Positions 34,616-45,365 of a stretch of 55,434 nt of DNA are shown here, one piece after another. The DNA is taken from NCBI GenBank assembly GCA_902618195.1, contig CACMZO010000006.1, positions 1-55,434 on the forward strand, in the 5' to 3' direction. The translations under genes and the position numbers were made by a program. How positions within the stretch are numbered: the stretch's first letter is position 1; each line of letters begins with the position of its first letter. The stretch is from an uncultured SAR116 cluster alpha proteobacterium (GTDB lineage: Bacteria; Pseudomonadota; Alphaproteobacteria; Puniceispirillales; Marisalimonadaceae). The notes under the pieces were generated by a model, which was not told the origin of the DNA, searched no databases, and saw only the letters and a program-made list of their open reading frames with translations.

Positions 34616-36100
34616 ATGCAATTTTGGGAATTAATAAATAGAAGCAATTTCTTAAAAGATAAGTTTAAAAATATAGAAGATCATTTTAATGAGATTGAGA
34701 TTAATGGTATTTCAAACAATAGTAAGAATATAAAAAAAAATTTTATATTTTTTGCGTTCGCTGGAAATAAAACTAATGGGAATTTATATATTAACGAGGC
34801 TAGAAAAAATGGTGCAACAATCTTAATTTCTCAAGAGGAAAAAGGTAAAGATGTAATAAAATTAACAAATAAAGATTACTTTAAAGTTTACTCGCATTTA
34901 TGTTCATCGTTTTACAATAAAAAACCAAAAAATATAATTGCTATTACAGGAACTAATGGCAAAACTTCAGTAACAGATTTTTGTCGTCAAATATGGAGTT
35001 TTTACGGTTTAAAATCAGCATCTATTGGTACTTTAGGGATAAGAGAAACATCTGAAAAATATTACCATAAGATAAGAAATAACCTCACTACTTTAGATTC
35101 AAGTGAATTAAACAAACAGTTATCAAAATTATATGATAAACAAATATCGTATGTTGCATTAGAAGCATCTTCTCATGGAATAAATCAAAATCGTTTAGAT
35201 GGTATAAACTTTAATGGAGCTGTATTTACAAATCTCTCTCATGATCATCTTGATTATCATAAAAATATGGACAACTATTTCAGTGCTAAAATGAAACTAT
35301 TTACTGAAAATTTAAAAGATGGAACTTGTGTTTCTATTAACTTAGATGATCAGTATGGCATGGAGCTATATAATAAAATTAAAAACAAAAATTTCAAATT
35401 TGTTAATTTTGGATTTAATGAAAAATGTGAACTCAAATTAATCCAAATAAAAAAAATTGAAAAAATTTGGCAGTTAGAAATTTTATATAAAAACAAATTA
35501 TACAAAACCGACATTGGTTTAGTTGGACATTTTCAAATTTATAATGCATTAGCCGCAGCTTCTATTTGTTTAGGTCTTGGATTGAAACAAGATTCTATTT
35601 TTAAATCTTTATCGTATTTACAAACTGTCCCAGGAAGAATGCAAATAGTTAATCATCCCTTATGTAAAGCAACCATAATTGTTGATTACGCTCACACTCC
35701 AAATGCCTTAGAAAATGCAATACTAGCAATAAAAAAAATGAATGTTAGTGGAAAGATATATACATTATTTGGTTGTGGAGGTGAAAGAGACCATGAAAAA
35801 CGATCAAAAATGGGCGAAGTAGCTTTTAAAAATTCTGATTTCACTATAATTACTGATGACAATCCTAGAACAGAAGATCCATCATTAATAAGAAAATCCA
35901 TTATTAACAATAACCCAATAGCTATTGAAATTCCTGGAAGAGATGTTGCAATAAAAAAAGCTATTAGTTTTTTAAAAGATGATGATGTTTTAATCATTGC
36001 GGGAAAAGGTCATGAACAAACTCAAACAATAGGAATTGAAACTTTACCTTTCGATGATGTTTCAGTTGTTAAAAATACATTGGATAGACTTAATCCGTGA
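34616..36100 (+). CDS. murE: UDP-MurNAc-tripeptide synthetase MurE (meso-DAP adding)
   Basis: A 494-residue Mur ligase. The ATP loop is ITGTNGKTSV; LEASSHGINQNR carries the carbamoylated Lys/Glu region equivalents; the C-terminal domain has TDDNPRTEDP, the DNPR motif that selects meso-diaminopimelate over lysine. The peptidoglycan is therefore DAP type. It adds the third amino acid to UDP-MurNAc-dipeptide. It starts directly after the ftsI stop. Confidence 0.95.
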   Translation: MQFWELINRSNFLKDKFKNIEDHFNEIEINGISNNSKNIKKNFIFFAFAGNKTNGNLYINEARKNGATILISQEEKGKDVIKLTNKDYFKVYSHLCSSFYNKKPKNIIAITGTNGKTSVTDFCRQIWSFYGLKSASIGTLGIRETSEKYYHKIRNNLTTLDSSELNKQLSKLYDKQISYVALEASSHGINQNRLDGINFNGAVFTNLSHDHLDYHKNMDNYFSAKMKLFTENLKDGTCVSINLDDQYGMELYNKIKNKNFKFVNFGFNEKCELKLIQIKKIEKIWQLEILYKNKLYKTDIGLVGHFQIYNALAAASICLGLGLKQDSIFKSLSYLQTVPGRMQIVNHPLCKATIIVDYAHTPNALENAILAIKKMNVSGKIYTLFGCGGERDHEKRSKMGEVAFKNSDFTIITDDNPRTEDPSLIRKSIINNNPIAIEIPGRDVAIKKAISFLKDDDVLIIAGKGHEQTQTIGIETLPFDDVSVVKNTLDRLNP

Positions 36101-37494
36101 GTAATAGTTCTATAAATAAAATTTTGTGGACAAAACATGAATTAATAAGTGCTTCAAAAGGCAAGGATTTAACCAAAAAATTTTTAAATGACAAAAAAAT
36201 TACAGGGATAAGTATAGATACACGTTCTATTAAACAAAATGATTTATTTATAGCAATTAAAGGTAAAAATTTTGATGGGCACGACTTTTTAGAAAAGGCA
36301 ATACAAAAAGGAGCTTCAGGAGTTATTGTATCGTGTAAAGATAGTGCTCTAAAATATAATGGATTGTTTGTAAAAAATACACATGCAGCATTAATAAATT
36401 TTGCTGAATTTAGCAGAAATAGATTTAAAGGGAAAACAATTGGTATTACTGGTTCAAACGGAAAAACAACTACTAAAGACATGGCAAAAGTTATATTTAG
36501 TGAATTTGGTAAAACTTTTGCCACTCCTGGTAATAATAATAATATTATTGGGTTATCTCTCTCATTAATGAAACTACCATCTAATTTTAATTATTGTGTT
36601 TTAGAACTAGGTATGAGCAAAAAAAAAGAATTAAAAAAACTATCTTTAATTGCAAAGCCCGATTTAATTATAATTAGTAATGTTTCAAATAATCATCTAG
36701 AAAATTTTAAATCAGAAAAGGAAATAGCATTAGCTAAAAGTGAGATATTTCATGGATTAATAAAAAATGGACAAATAATTCTTAACTATGACAATAAATG
36801 GTATAGTTTTCTGAAAAAAATTGCATTGAATTTTACAGATCAAATAATGCCATTTGGAGTAAAAAAATCTATTTTTTCTATTTTTCTAGAAAAAGATAAT
36901 TTTTTAGTCAAATCACAAAATTTCGAAACTAATCTTAACCACCTACCTCATCATTTAGCTTTGAACCTAATAAGTATTTTGACTGTAGTAAAATGTTTAA
37001 AACTTGATTTAAATAAAATTAAAGAAAAAATCAAACACCTTTCACCTTCAGATGGCAGAGGAAACCAGTTTAAATTAAAAATAAACGCTTATAAAACAAT
37101 AACTATAATTAACGATGCTTACAACTCAAGCCCACATTCTTTAGAGACTTCTTTAACAAATTTATATAGAAATAACTCAAATAAATACGTTTTAATCATA
37201 GGTGACATGCTTGAATTAGGACCCAATTCTTATACCTATCATAAAAAAATTGTTCCTTTTTTAAAAAAACTTAGCCCAAAAACCTTATTTACAATTGGAA
37301 ATATATCTAAAATTTTAACGGATAATTTAAAAAATAACTTTGTATGTAAACATTTTAAAAATATTAAATTATTGGAAGTAAATTTTGACAAACTTGTTCA
37401 CAATAATGACACAGTTTTTGTTAAGGGTTCAAATGGTACAGGATTATATAAATTTTGTAAAAACTTGGAAAAAAAATATGAACTTGGAGAATAA
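36097..37494 (+). CDS. murF: UDP-MurNAc-tripeptide:D-Ala-D-Ala ligase MurF
   Basis: A 465-residue Mur ligase. It opens at a GTG that overlaps the murE stop (GTGA). Key sites are [18 protein letters not shown], the ATP loop [24 protein letters not shown] and the C-terminal [12 protein letters not shown] with GDMLELG. It adds D-Ala-D-Ala to the tripeptide precursor. Confidence 0.94.
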   Translation: MSNSSINKILWTKHELISASKGKDLTKKFLNDKKITGISIDTRSIKQNDLFIAIKGKNFDGHDFLEKAIQKGASGVIVSCKDSALKYNGLFVKNTHAALINFAEFSRNRFKGKTIGITGSNGKTTTKDMAKVIFSEFGKTFATPGNNNNIIGLSLSLMKLPSNFNYCVLELGMSKKKELKKLSLIAKPDLIIISNVSNNHLENFKSEKEIALAKSEIFHGLIKNGQIILNYDNKWYSFLKKIALNFTDQIMPFGVKKSIFSIFLEKDNFLVKSQNFETNLNHLPHHLALNLISILTVVKCLKLDLNKIKEKIKHLSPSDGRGNQFKLKINAYKTITIINDAYNSSPHSLETSLTNLYRNNSNKYVLIIGDMLELGPNSYTYHKKIVPFLKKLSPKTLFTIGNISKILTDNLKNNFVCKHFKNIKLLEVNFDKLVHNNDTVFVKGSNGTGLYKFCKNLEKKYELGE

Positions 37495-37496
37495 AA

Positions 37497-38585
37497 TTGT
37501 TTCCTGAACTTTTTTTAAACTATGTAGATTATTTTCAACCACTTAATGTATTTAGATATATAACATTTAGAACTGGTGGAGCAACTTTAACAGCTTTAAT
37601 AATTAGTTTTTTACTAGGTCCTTTTTTAATTCAAAATTTAAAAAAATTTCAATCTATTGGCCAACCTATTAGAGATGATGGTCCAACTAGTCATTTGATA
37701 AAAAAAAAAGGGACCCCAACAATGGGTGGATTATTAATTTTATTTGCTTTTTTATGTTCAACAATTTTATGGTCTAAATTAGATAATATTCTGGTATGGA
37801 TAATTTTAATAACATCTACAATTTTTGGCCTTATTGGACTTTGTGATGATTGGCTTAAAGTAAAAAGAAAATCAACTAAAGGACTAAAAGGAAAATATAA
37901 GTTAATATTACAAATTTTAACAGCTTTTATAGCTGTATATGTAATTAACCAACAATTTCCAATGGATTATACAAACACTGTTTCTTTACCCTTTTTTAAA
38001 GAGTTAGTTATTGATTTAGGAATTTTTTATTTACCTTTTGGTATTTTGGTTATTGTAGGAAGCTCCAATGCAGTTAATTTAACTGATGGACTTGATGGCC
38101 TAGCGATTGTACCAGTTATGATTGCTTGTTTATCATTTGCTTTGATTTCATATTTAGTGGGTAACATAAAATTTTCTAATTATCTTCAAATAACCTATGT
38201 GCCAGGTGTAGGTGAACTAGCTGTTTTAGCAGGAGCTTTAATTGGAGCTGGATTAGGATTTTTATGGTTTAACGCGCCTCCTGCAATGGTTTTTATGGGA
38301 GATACTGGTTCATTATCTTTAGGTGCATTTTTAGGCTCAACGGCTTTAGCTGTAAGGCATGAAATTGTTCTGATAATTATAGGTGGCCTTTTTGTATTAG
38401 AAACTGTTTCCGTTATAATCCAAGTTATATCATTTAAACTCACAGGTAAAAGAATTTTTAAAATGGCACCATTACATCATCACTTTGAACAAAAAGGTTG
38501 GGAAGAATCAACAATAGTAATCAGATTTTGGATTATCGCAGTTATTTTAGCTTTGATTGGCTTATCATCATTAAAATTAAGATAA
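37497..38585 (+). CDS. mraY: Phospho-MurNAc-pentapeptide transferase MraY
   Basis: A 362-residue enzyme with about 10 membrane segments. It starts with TTG 2 nt after the murF stop, with GGAGAA just upstream. Conserved loops: [33 protein letters not shown] (the DD pair), [13 protein letters not shown] and [10 protein letters not shown], and [10 protein letters not shown] at the C-terminus. It makes lipid I on the inner membrane. Confidence 0.95.
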   Translation: MFPELFLNYVDYFQPLNVFRYITFRTGGATLTALIISFLLGPFLIQNLKKFQSIGQPIRDDGPTSHLIKKKGTPTMGGLLILFAFLCSTILWSKLDNILVWIILITSTIFGLIGLCDDWLKVKRKSTKGLKGKYKLILQILTAFIAVYVINQQFPMDYTNTVSLPFFKELVIDLGIFYLPFGILVIVGSSNAVNLTDGLDGLAIVPVMIACLSFALISYLVGNIKFSNYLQITYVPGVGELAVLAGALIGAGLGFLWFNAPPAMVFMGDTGSLSLGAFLGSTALAVRHEIVLIIIGGLFVLETVSVIIQVISFKLTGKRIFKMAPLHHHFEQKGWEESTIVIRFWIIAVILALIGLSSLKLR

Positions 38586-38606
38586 AAATTGATTGAATAA
38601 ATTAAA

Positions 38607-39893
38607 ATGAGAGATTTGACTGGAATACTTGGTTTAGGAATATCTGGTTTAGCTGCATTTGAATTATTAAAGAAACAAAATAAAAATATTGTAGTTTTTG
38701 ACGATAAAATTAAACCAAATTTAAAACTTAAAAAGTATTGGAAAAATTATCTTAGTTGGGATTGGAATAATTTAAGCAGAATCATAATTTCACCAGGAAT
38801 AAAAATTAGTGGTAAAAACAAACATCCAATTGTTGAACTTGCTAAAAACCATAAAGTTAAATTTCAAAATGAAATTGAGCTATATTTTGAACAAAAGCCT
38901 AAATCTATAATTATCGGAATAACAGGTACAAATGGTAAATCGACTTTAGCTTCATTAATTTCTCATATTTTGTCAGAAAATAAAATTAAAAATATTATTT
39001 GTGGAAATTTTGGCAATCCTGCATGCTTAGTTAATCCCTCTGATAAAAATATAGTTATTGTTGAATTATCTAGTTATCAATTACTCTCAATACCTAGTTT
39101 AAAATTAGATTTCGGTATTATAACCAATATATCAAATGACCATATAGATTACCATGGTAATTTTGATGCATATCTAAATGCAAAATTGAGATTAATTGAC
39201 GCTATTAAAGATGATGGGTGTTTAATTGTAAATCATAAAGATGTTTTTTTAAAAAATAAAATTAAACAAAAATTAAGAAATATTAACGATATTAATGTAA
39301 TTAATACATATGGAAAAGAAATAAAATGTAATAATCTTTTGGGGGAACATAACAAAATTCTTTTTGAAATTTCGTTTTTAATATCAAAAAAGATCGGTGT
39401 CGAAACATCATCAATCAAGTCATCAATTTTTAATTTTGTCCCATTGCCTCATAGAATGGAAGTTATTTACAAATCTAGTTATCTTGAAATTATTAATGAT
39501 AGTAAAGCTACAAATGGTGAAGCTGCTTCAGCTGCATTGAAATCATATCAAAATATTCATTGGATTGCGGGTGGACTTGAAAAAAAGGATGGCTTAGAAG
39601 AAGCAGTTAAACACTTACAGAAAGTTGAGGCAATCTATTTATTTGGAAGCTCACAAAAAAAATTTTGTAAGCAAATAAAAGAGACAAATTTTAAAAGGAA
39701 AATTTTTCTTTTTAATGATTTAAATGAATTAATTAAATATTTATTTGAAATAATATCTGTAAGTAAAAATAACAAGTTTACAATACTATTTTCACCAGCC
39801 GCGGCAAGTTTTGATGAATATAAAAATTTTGAGGAAAGAGGTGCGATGTTTAAAAAAGAAGTATTTAAACAACTGAAGAGTATTAATAAATGA
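38607..39893 (+). CDS. murD: UDP-MurNAc-L-alanine:D-glutamate ligase MurD
   Basis: A 428-residue Mur ligase. The N-terminal Rossmann domain is GILGLGISGLAAFELL; the ATP loop is GITGTNGKSTLAS; VELSSYQLLSI and NDHIDYHGNFDAY follow; the C-terminal region reads NDSKATNGEAASAAL and FSPAAASFDEYKNFEERG. It adds D-Glu. Twenty-one nt separate it from mraY. Confidence 0.95.
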   Translation: MRDLTGILGLGISGLAAFELLKKQNKNIVVFDDKIKPNLKLKKYWKNYLSWDWNNLSRIIISPGIKISGKNKHPIVELAKNHKVKFQNEIELYFEQKPKSIIIGITGTNGKSTLASLISHILSENKIKNIICGNFGNPACLVNPSDKNIVIVELSSYQLLSIPSLKLDFGIITNISNDHIDYHGNFDAYLNAKLRLIDAIKDDGCLIVNHKDVFLKNKIKQKLRNINDINVINTYGKEIKCNNLLGEHNKILFEISFLISKKIGVETSSIKSSIFNFVPLPHRMEVIYKSSYLEIINDSKATNGEAASAALKSYQNIHWIAGGLEKKDGLEEAVKHLQKVEAIYLFGSSQKKFCKQIKETNFKRKIFLFNDLNELIKYLFEIISVSKNNKFTILFSPAAASFDEYKNFEERGAMFKKEVFKQLKSINK

Positions 39894-41023
39894 TTCTCTC
39901 ACGTTCTGATAGATCAAGTTTTTCAATTTGGCTTTGGACAATTGATAAATGGATTTTTTTTAGTTTTCTTACTTTATTATTACTAGGAATAATATTTATA
40001 CTTACATCTTCAAGTACATTAGAACTAAAACTAAACAAAGAGAGTTATTATTTTTCCATAAAACATATGATTTTTGTAATATTGAGTTTTTTGATAGCAG
40101 TAATTTTGAGTAAATTAAACTTTCATAAAATTAAATTCCTGTCACTTGTAGGTTTTGTATTACTTCTTGTTGCGTTATTATATTGTCTTCAATATGGTTC
40201 TGAGATTAAAGGAGCTAAAAGATGGATTGATGTATTTGGCCAAACATTACAACCTAGTGAATTTATAAAACCATTTTTTATAATTATTAATGCTTGGCTT
40301 TTAACTATCTGGAAATTAACCCAAAAAAATAAATTTTTATTCTTATCAATCTTATCAATCTTATCAATTGATTTAATGCTATTATTGCAACCTGACTTAG
40401 GTATGACTCTATTAATAACAACAATATGGATTTTCCAATTATTGATAACAGGAATTCCAATGCTTTTTTTTATTTTTTTGATATTTGTAATTCCAATAGT
40501 AATTTTATTAGCTTATAATTTTTATTCTCATGTATATGTAAGAATTAATGATTTTATTTTTGGTACAAATTTCCAAGCTAACCAAGCATTGAAATTATTT
40601 AACGATGCCGGTTACTTTGGAAAAGGTATTGGCGAAGGGTCCTTAAAAAATAATTTGCCTGATGCACATACAGATTTTATTTTCTCAGTGATAGCTGAAG
40701 AATTTGGTTTAATTGTATGTCTAATAATAATTTTAATTTATACAATTATTATTTTGAGACCAATTATAATTGCCTTTGCTTGTAAAGATATTTTCCAAAT
40801 ATTAAGTTTATCTAGTTTATCAGCTTTAATTGGTGTCCAATCATTAATCCACATATCAAGTAATTTATCTATAATTCCAACAAAAGGCATGACATTACCT
40901 TTTTTATCTTATGGAGGATCATCAACTATTTCTGCAGCAATAGTTATTGGTTTTTTACTAAGTTTAACAAGAAAACAAATTAATTTTAGTGAAGTAAATT
41001 TAGACATAGAAGATTATAAATGA
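39890..41023 (+). CDS. ftsW: Lipid II polymerase FtsW
   Basis: A 377-residue SEDS protein with about 10 membrane segments. Family motifs are KGAKRWIDVFGQTLQPSEF (extracellular loop), LQPDLGMTLL, LPDAHTDFIFSVIAEEFG and GMTLPFLSYGGSS. It polymerises lipid II with FtsI. Its start overlaps murD by 4 nt (ATGA) and its end overlaps murG by 4 nt. A 9-bp tandem repeat lies inside it. Confidence 0.95.
   Translation: MILSRSDRSSFSIWLWTIDKWIFFSFLTLLLLGIIFILTSSSTLELKLNKESYYFSIKHMIFVILSFLIAVILSKLNFHKIKFLSLVGFVLLLVALLYCLQYGSEIKGAKRWIDVFGQTLQPSEFIKPFFIIINAWLLTIWKLTQKNKFLFLSILSILSIDLMLLLQPDLGMTLLITTIWIFQLLITGIPMLFFIFLIFVIPIVILLAYNFYSHVYVRINDFIFGTNFQANQALKLFNDAGYFGKGIGEGSLKNNLPDAHTDFIFSVIAEEFGLIVCLIIILIYTIIILRPIIIAFACKDIFQILSLSSLSALIGVQSLIHISSNLSIIPTKGMTLPFLSYGGSSTISAAIVIGFLLSLTRKQINFSEVNLDIEDYK
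40342..40368 (+). repeat. Three-copy 9-bp tandem repeat inside ftsW
   Basis: CTTATCAAT occurs three times in a row at 40342, 40351 and 40360. It is in frame and encodes a repeated LSI tripeptide in a membrane segment (LFLSILSILSIDLM). The length could vary among strains without breaking the frame. Confidence 0.8.
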
Positions 41024-42141
41024 GTATTAAATCAAAACACGATATAATTACATTGATAGCTGGAGGAACAGGTGGCCATATTTACCCTGCTTTAGCTATC
41101 CTATATGAAATAAAAAAAACAAATGAAGTAATTTTTATAACTGATGAAAGAGGATATAATTATTTATTAAATATCAAAGATCTACTTAATCAGAGCAATT
41201 TTGAAATAATAATTATTGATGTAATTAGTCCTTTTAAACAAGGTTTAATAAATAAATTTAAATTTTTATATTTTTTTATACGTTCTTTAATTAAATTGAC
41301 GCATTTTTATTTTAACCATAAACCAAAAACTCAAATTGGCTTTGGTGGTTACACCACTATATTACCTTGTTTAGTAGGAAAATTGTTCTTTAAAGTTGAA
41401 TATTTTATTCATGAACAAAATGCAATAATGGGAAGAGCAAACAAAATTTTAGAACCTTTTGCATCAAAAACATTTATACCATTTGATAAAATTTTACCTT
41501 TAAAACACATTAATAAAAGAATTTACTCAGGCACACCTATAAGGAAAGAAATTAAGTCTATAAAAATAAAAAACAGAAATAATAACAAACTAAATATTCT
41601 TGTTTTTGGAGGAAGTTTGGGTTCTGAGTTCTTTTCAATCTCATTAGTGAATTCATTCATAAATTTAAACCCAAAAGTTAAGAAGCAATTATATATATTC
41701 CATCAGGTCATTAATTCAAAAATAAAAAAGGTAAAACAATTATATAGAATTAATAATGTAATGTCTGAAGTTAAATCTTTTTTCCCAAATATAGAAAAAT
41801 ATTATAAAAACACTGACCTTATTATTTGCAGAGCTGGAGGTTCTACGTTAGCTGAAATTTTGCATTTGAAAATACCTTGCATAATAATACCACTAAAAAA
41901 TTCTATGGATAATCATCAAAAAATTAATACTAAAATTATTAATGATAATAAACTTGGTTGGGTAATAGATGAAGATAATTTTGGAAATGACACTTTAAAA
42001 AAAATAATCGAGGACATAATTACCAAAAATTTACATTTAGATAAAATAAAGCTAAATTTAGAGAAATATAAAAACAAAAATGATAGAAAAAAGAAATTTA
42101 TGTCTCCAAATGAAATTCTCACGAAACATATAATAAAATGA
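41020..42141 (+). CDS. murG: UDP-GlcNAc:lipid I N-acetylglucosaminyltransferase MurG
   Basis: A 373-residue GT-B enzyme. G loops are LIAGGTGGHIYPALAI and FGGYTTILP; donor side has HEQNAIMGRANK, VFGGSLGSEFFS, and ICRAGGSTLAEIL with IIPLKNSMDNHQ. It converts lipid I to lipid II at the inner membrane face. It overlaps ftsW by 4 nt. Confidence 0.94.
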   Translation: MSIKSKHDIITLIAGGTGGHIYPALAILYEIKKTNEVIFITDERGYNYLLNIKDLLNQSNFEIIIIDVISPFKQGLINKFKFLYFFIRSLIKLTHFYFNHKPKTQIGFGGYTTILPCLVGKLFFKVEYFIHEQNAIMGRANKILEPFASKTFIPFDKILPLKHINKRIYSGTPIRKEIKSIKIKNRNNNKLNILVFGGSLGSEFFSISLVNSFINLNPKVKKQLYIFHQVINSKIKKVKQLYRINNVMSEVKSFFPNIEKYYKNTDLIICRAGGSTLAEILHLKIPCIIIPLKNSMDNHQKINTKIINDNKLGWVIDEDNFGNDTLKKIIEDIITKNLHLDKIKLNLEKYKNKNDRKKKFMSPNEILTKHIIK

Positions 42142-42148
42142 AATTAAA

Positions 42149-43564
42149 ATGATAATTAATATCCCTAAAAATTTTGGTTTTTTTCACTTTGTTGGTATAG
42201 GTGGCATTGGAATGAGTGGCATAGCTGAAATTTTAATAAAATCTGGTTATGAAATACAAGGAAGTGATGTATCTTCATCAAAGATAATTGATCGTTTAAT
42301 TTCTTTGGGTGTGAAAATATTCATAGGACATAACAAAAATAATATTAAAAATGCAAGTATAGTAGTTTATTCTTCCGCAATTAAACAAAATAACCCTGAA
42401 ATTGTAGAGGCAAAAAAACTATTCATCCCTATTATTCATAGATCTGAAATGCTTAGCGAATTAATGAAACTTAAAAAGTCAATAGCTATTGCAGGTACAC
42501 ATGGAAAAACAACAACAACATCTCTAATTTCAAAAATTCTAGATACTAATAAAATGGATCCAACAATAATAAATGGTGGCATTATTTCCTCTTTGGCAAG
42601 TAATGCAAAATTAGGTCAAGGTCAATGGATGGTTGTAGAAGCAGATGAAAGTGATGGTAGTTTTTCAAAGTTGATGCCTACTGTTGCAGTAATTACAAAT
42701 ATTGATTTAGAACACCTCGATTTTCATAAAAATGAAAAAAATTTAGAGAATGCATTTATAAATTTTATATCTTCAATTCCATTTTATGGATTTTGTTCTG
42801 TCTGCATTGACCATCCAAGAGTGCAAAAAATATTTTCAAATTTAAAAAATAGAAAAATTATTACTTATGGATTATCACCAAATGCAGATGTTAAAGCTGA
42901 TAACATTATAGTAAAAAACCAAAAAATGTACTTTGATGTTACCTATAAAAATAAAACTAATGAAGAAAATTATACAATTAAGAATATCTCTTTTTCAATG
43001 CTTGGGCTTCATAATATACAAAATGCTCTAGCTTCAATATCTATTGCTTTAGAATTAAACATAAAACCAGATATAATAAAATTAGCTTTAAAAAACTTCA
43101 ATGGTGTTCAAAGACGTTTTCAGTTGATAGATACATATAAAAACACAAAAATAATAGACGATTATGGTCATCATCCAGAGGAAATTAAAGCAGCCTTAAG
43201 CGCTACTAAATTAATAGCTGAAAAAAGCAAAGTTTTGGCAATATTTCAACCACATAGATATTCTAGATTAAAAAATCACTTTAACGATTTTTGCTCTTGT
43301 TTTAACGATGCTGACGAAGTTGTCTTATTAAATGTATATGCTGCAGGTGAAAAAAAAATAGCAAATTATAATAATGTTGATCTTGAAAATGGAATAAGAA
43401 ATTATGGTCATAAAAATGTAAGCTCAATAATAAATGATGAAGATATTTACAAAATTATTTTAAAAAAAATAAATAATTATCAAATTATTATTTTTCTAGG
43501 AGCAGGTAACATAACTAAAATAGCAAATAATCTAAAAAAAAAATTAGAAATTTTAAATAAATGA
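42149..43564 (+). CDS. murC: UDP-MurNAc:L-alanine ligase MurC
   Basis: A 471-residue Mur ligase. N-terminal HFVGIGGIGMSGIAEIL; ATP loop AIAGTHGKTTTTSLI; VVEADESDGSF; C-terminal DDYGHHPEEIKAAL and FQPHRYSRLKN. It adds L-Ala to UDP-MurNAc. It overlaps murB by 4 nt. Confidence 0.95.
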   Translation: MIINIPKNFGFFHFVGIGGIGMSGIAEILIKSGYEIQGSDVSSSKIIDRLISLGVKIFIGHNKNNIKNASIVVYSSAIKQNNPEIVEAKKLFIPIIHRSEMLSELMKLKKSIAIAGTHGKTTTTSLISKILDTNKMDPTIINGGIISSLASNAKLGQGQWMVVEADESDGSFSKLMPTVAVITNIDLEHLDFHKNEKNLENAFINFISSIPFYGFCSVCIDHPRVQKIFSNLKNRKIITYGLSPNADVKADNIIVKNQKMYFDVTYKNKTNEENYTIKNISFSMLGLHNIQNALASISIALELNIKPDIIKLALKNFNGVQRRFQLIDTYKNTKIIDDYGHHPEEIKAALSATKLIAEKSKVLAIFQPHRYSRLKNHFNDFCSCFNDADEVVLLNVYAAGEKKIANYNNVDLENGIRNYGHKNVSSIINDEDIYKIILKKINNYQIIIFLGAGNITKIANNLKKKLEILNK

Positions 43565-44445
43565 TAAGTGATACGATTAGCACAAGCTCATTAGTGGAGA
43601 ATAAAAAAATGAGCAACTTAACATGGTTCGGTGTTGGCGGTTGCTCTAAATATTATTTGCAACCTTCATCTGAAGAGAATTTAGTTTCTTTTTTAAAAGA
43701 TAATCAATTAAATCTACCAATATACCCTTTAGGAGCGGGATCCAATATAATTATAAGAGACCGTGGTTTTAATGGAATAATAATTCACTTTAATAAATTG
43801 AAAGAGATTTTTATTGATAAACAAGGAATTATAACAGCATATTGTGGTGCTATGGATGCTGATGTTGCTAGGTTTGCAAGAAATCATTCAAAAACTGGAC
43901 TAGAATTCTTAATCGGAATACCTGGAACTATTGGTGGTGGCATAAAAATGAATTCAGGCGCATATGGATCTGAGATTAAAAATATTTTAATTGACGTTAC
44001 TGCAATAAATAAAAATGGGATTTTACAAAAATTCACAGTTAAAGATCTTCAACTAGATTACAGAACAAATAAATTAAGTCATGAATGGATGTTTTTAAAA
44101 GCAAGATTTAAAACAAATAATGGCTCCAAAGAACAAATTCAAAAAAAGATGAAAAAAATAATTCAATCTAGAAAAACAAGTCAGCCAATTGGACAAAAAA
44201 CTGGTGGAAGTACATTTATGAATGGAAAGAATTTCAAAGCGTGGGAACTTATAGATAATTCTGGTTGTAGAGGATTAAAAAATGGTGGTGCTATTATTTC
44301 CAATAAACACTGTAATTTTATAATTAATGAAAATAATGCTACAGCAACTGACATTGAAAAACTTGGAGAAATTGTAAGAAAAAAAGTTTTTGAAAAAACA
44401 GGAAAAAAACTTAAATGGGAAATTAAGATTGTTGGTAAAAAATGA
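43561..44445 (+). CDS. murB: UDP-N-acetylenolpyruvoylglucosamine reductase MurB
   Basis: A 294-residue FAD enzyme of the type I class. It has TWFGVGGCSKYYLQP, LGAGSNIIIRDRGF, GTIGGGIKMNSGAYG and the C-terminal KTGGSTFMNGKNFKAWELID (active-site Ser in GGSTF). It makes UDP-MurNAc. Overlaps ddl by 4 nt. Confidence 0.94.
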   Translation: MISDTISTSSLVENKKMSNLTWFGVGGCSKYYLQPSSEENLVSFLKDNQLNLPIYPLGAGSNIIIRDRGFNGIIIHFNKLKEIFIDKQGIITAYCGAMDADVARFARNHSKTGLEFLIGIPGTIGGGIKMNSGAYGSEIKNILIDVTAINKNGILQKFTVKDLQLDYRTNKLSHEWMFLKARFKTNNGSKEQIQKKMKKIIQSRKTSQPIGQKTGGSTFMNGKNFKAWELIDNSGCRGLKNGGAIISNKHCNFIINENNATATDIEKLGEIVRKKVFEKTGKKLKWEIKIVGKK

Positions 44446-45365
44446 AAAGTAAAAAAACACATGTTGCTTTTTTGATGGGAGGGTTAAGTTCTGAAAGAGA
44501 AGTTTCATTAAACTCAGGAAATGCATGCTATGATGCAATTGATAAAGAAAAATATTATGCTACCAAAATCATTGTTGATAAAAACTTTTATGACCAAATA
44601 TTAACTGTTAAACCTGATGTTTGTTTCAATGCATTGCATGGTTCATTTGGTGAAGATGGGACAATTCAATCTTTTTTAAATAAAATTGAGATGCCATATA
44701 CGCATTCAGGAGCAAATGCGTCTATAATAGCAATGAATAAGTTATTAACGAAAAACTATTTAAGTCAATTTTCTGAAAATACAGCAGAGAAAATTATTTT
44801 TCCAAAAACATTTGATTTTAAATCAATCAATGAATATCAGAAATTTTTGCCATTAGTTTTAAAACCAATTAGTGGCGGTAGTTCCCTTGAAATAAATATA
44901 TTAAATAATGAAAATGATTTAAATCTTTTTAAAGATAAATTATTTAGCAATCAATTCATAGTAGAACCTTTGGTTGGTAATAGAGAATTGACTGTATCTG
45001 TTTTAGAAAACAAACCATTAGTCGTCACAGAAATTATATCAAGAAAAAATTTTTTTTACGATTATAATTCAAAATATACCTCAAATGGATCTTTACATAT
45101 ATTGCCCGCAAAAATACCTAATAATATTTACAATAAAGTTATCAAATGGGCTAAACTTGCTCATCAACTTTTAGACTGTTCAGGAATTTCAAGAAGTGAT
45201 TTTAGATATGATGATAGTAATGATAGAATATACATGCTTGAAATAAACACTCAACCAGGAATGACTAAAACTTCATTATCCCCTGAACAAGCTAAATATT
45301 GCGGAATAAGTCTAACCGAACTAGTTGATAAATTAATTTCAAAAGCAAAATTTGAAAAGGTTTAG
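44442..45365 (+). CDS. ddl: D-alanine:D-alanine ligase
   Basis: A 307-residue ATP-grasp enzyme: MGGLSSEREVSLNSG, NALHGSFGEDGTIQ, YTHSGANASIIAMNK, LKPISGGSSLEI, and RSDFRYDDSNDRIYMLEINTQPGM (Mg2+-binding Glu/Asn) near the C-terminus. It joins two D-alanines for MurF. Overlaps ftsQ by 14 nt. Confidence 0.94.
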   Translation: MKSKKTHVAFLMGGLSSEREVSLNSGNACYDAIDKEKYYATKIIVDKNFYDQILTVKPDVCFNALHGSFGEDGTIQSFLNKIEMPYTHSGANASIIAMNKLLTKNYLSQFSENTAEKIIFPKTFDFKSINEYQKFLPLVLKPISGGSSLEINILNNENDLNLFKDKLFSNQFIVEPLVGNRELTVSVLENKPLVVTEIISRKNFFYDYNSKYTSNGSLHILPAKIPNNIYNKVIKWAKLAHQLLDCSGISRSDFRYDDSNDRIYMLEINTQPGMTKTSLSPEQAKYCGISLTELVDKLISKAKFEKV

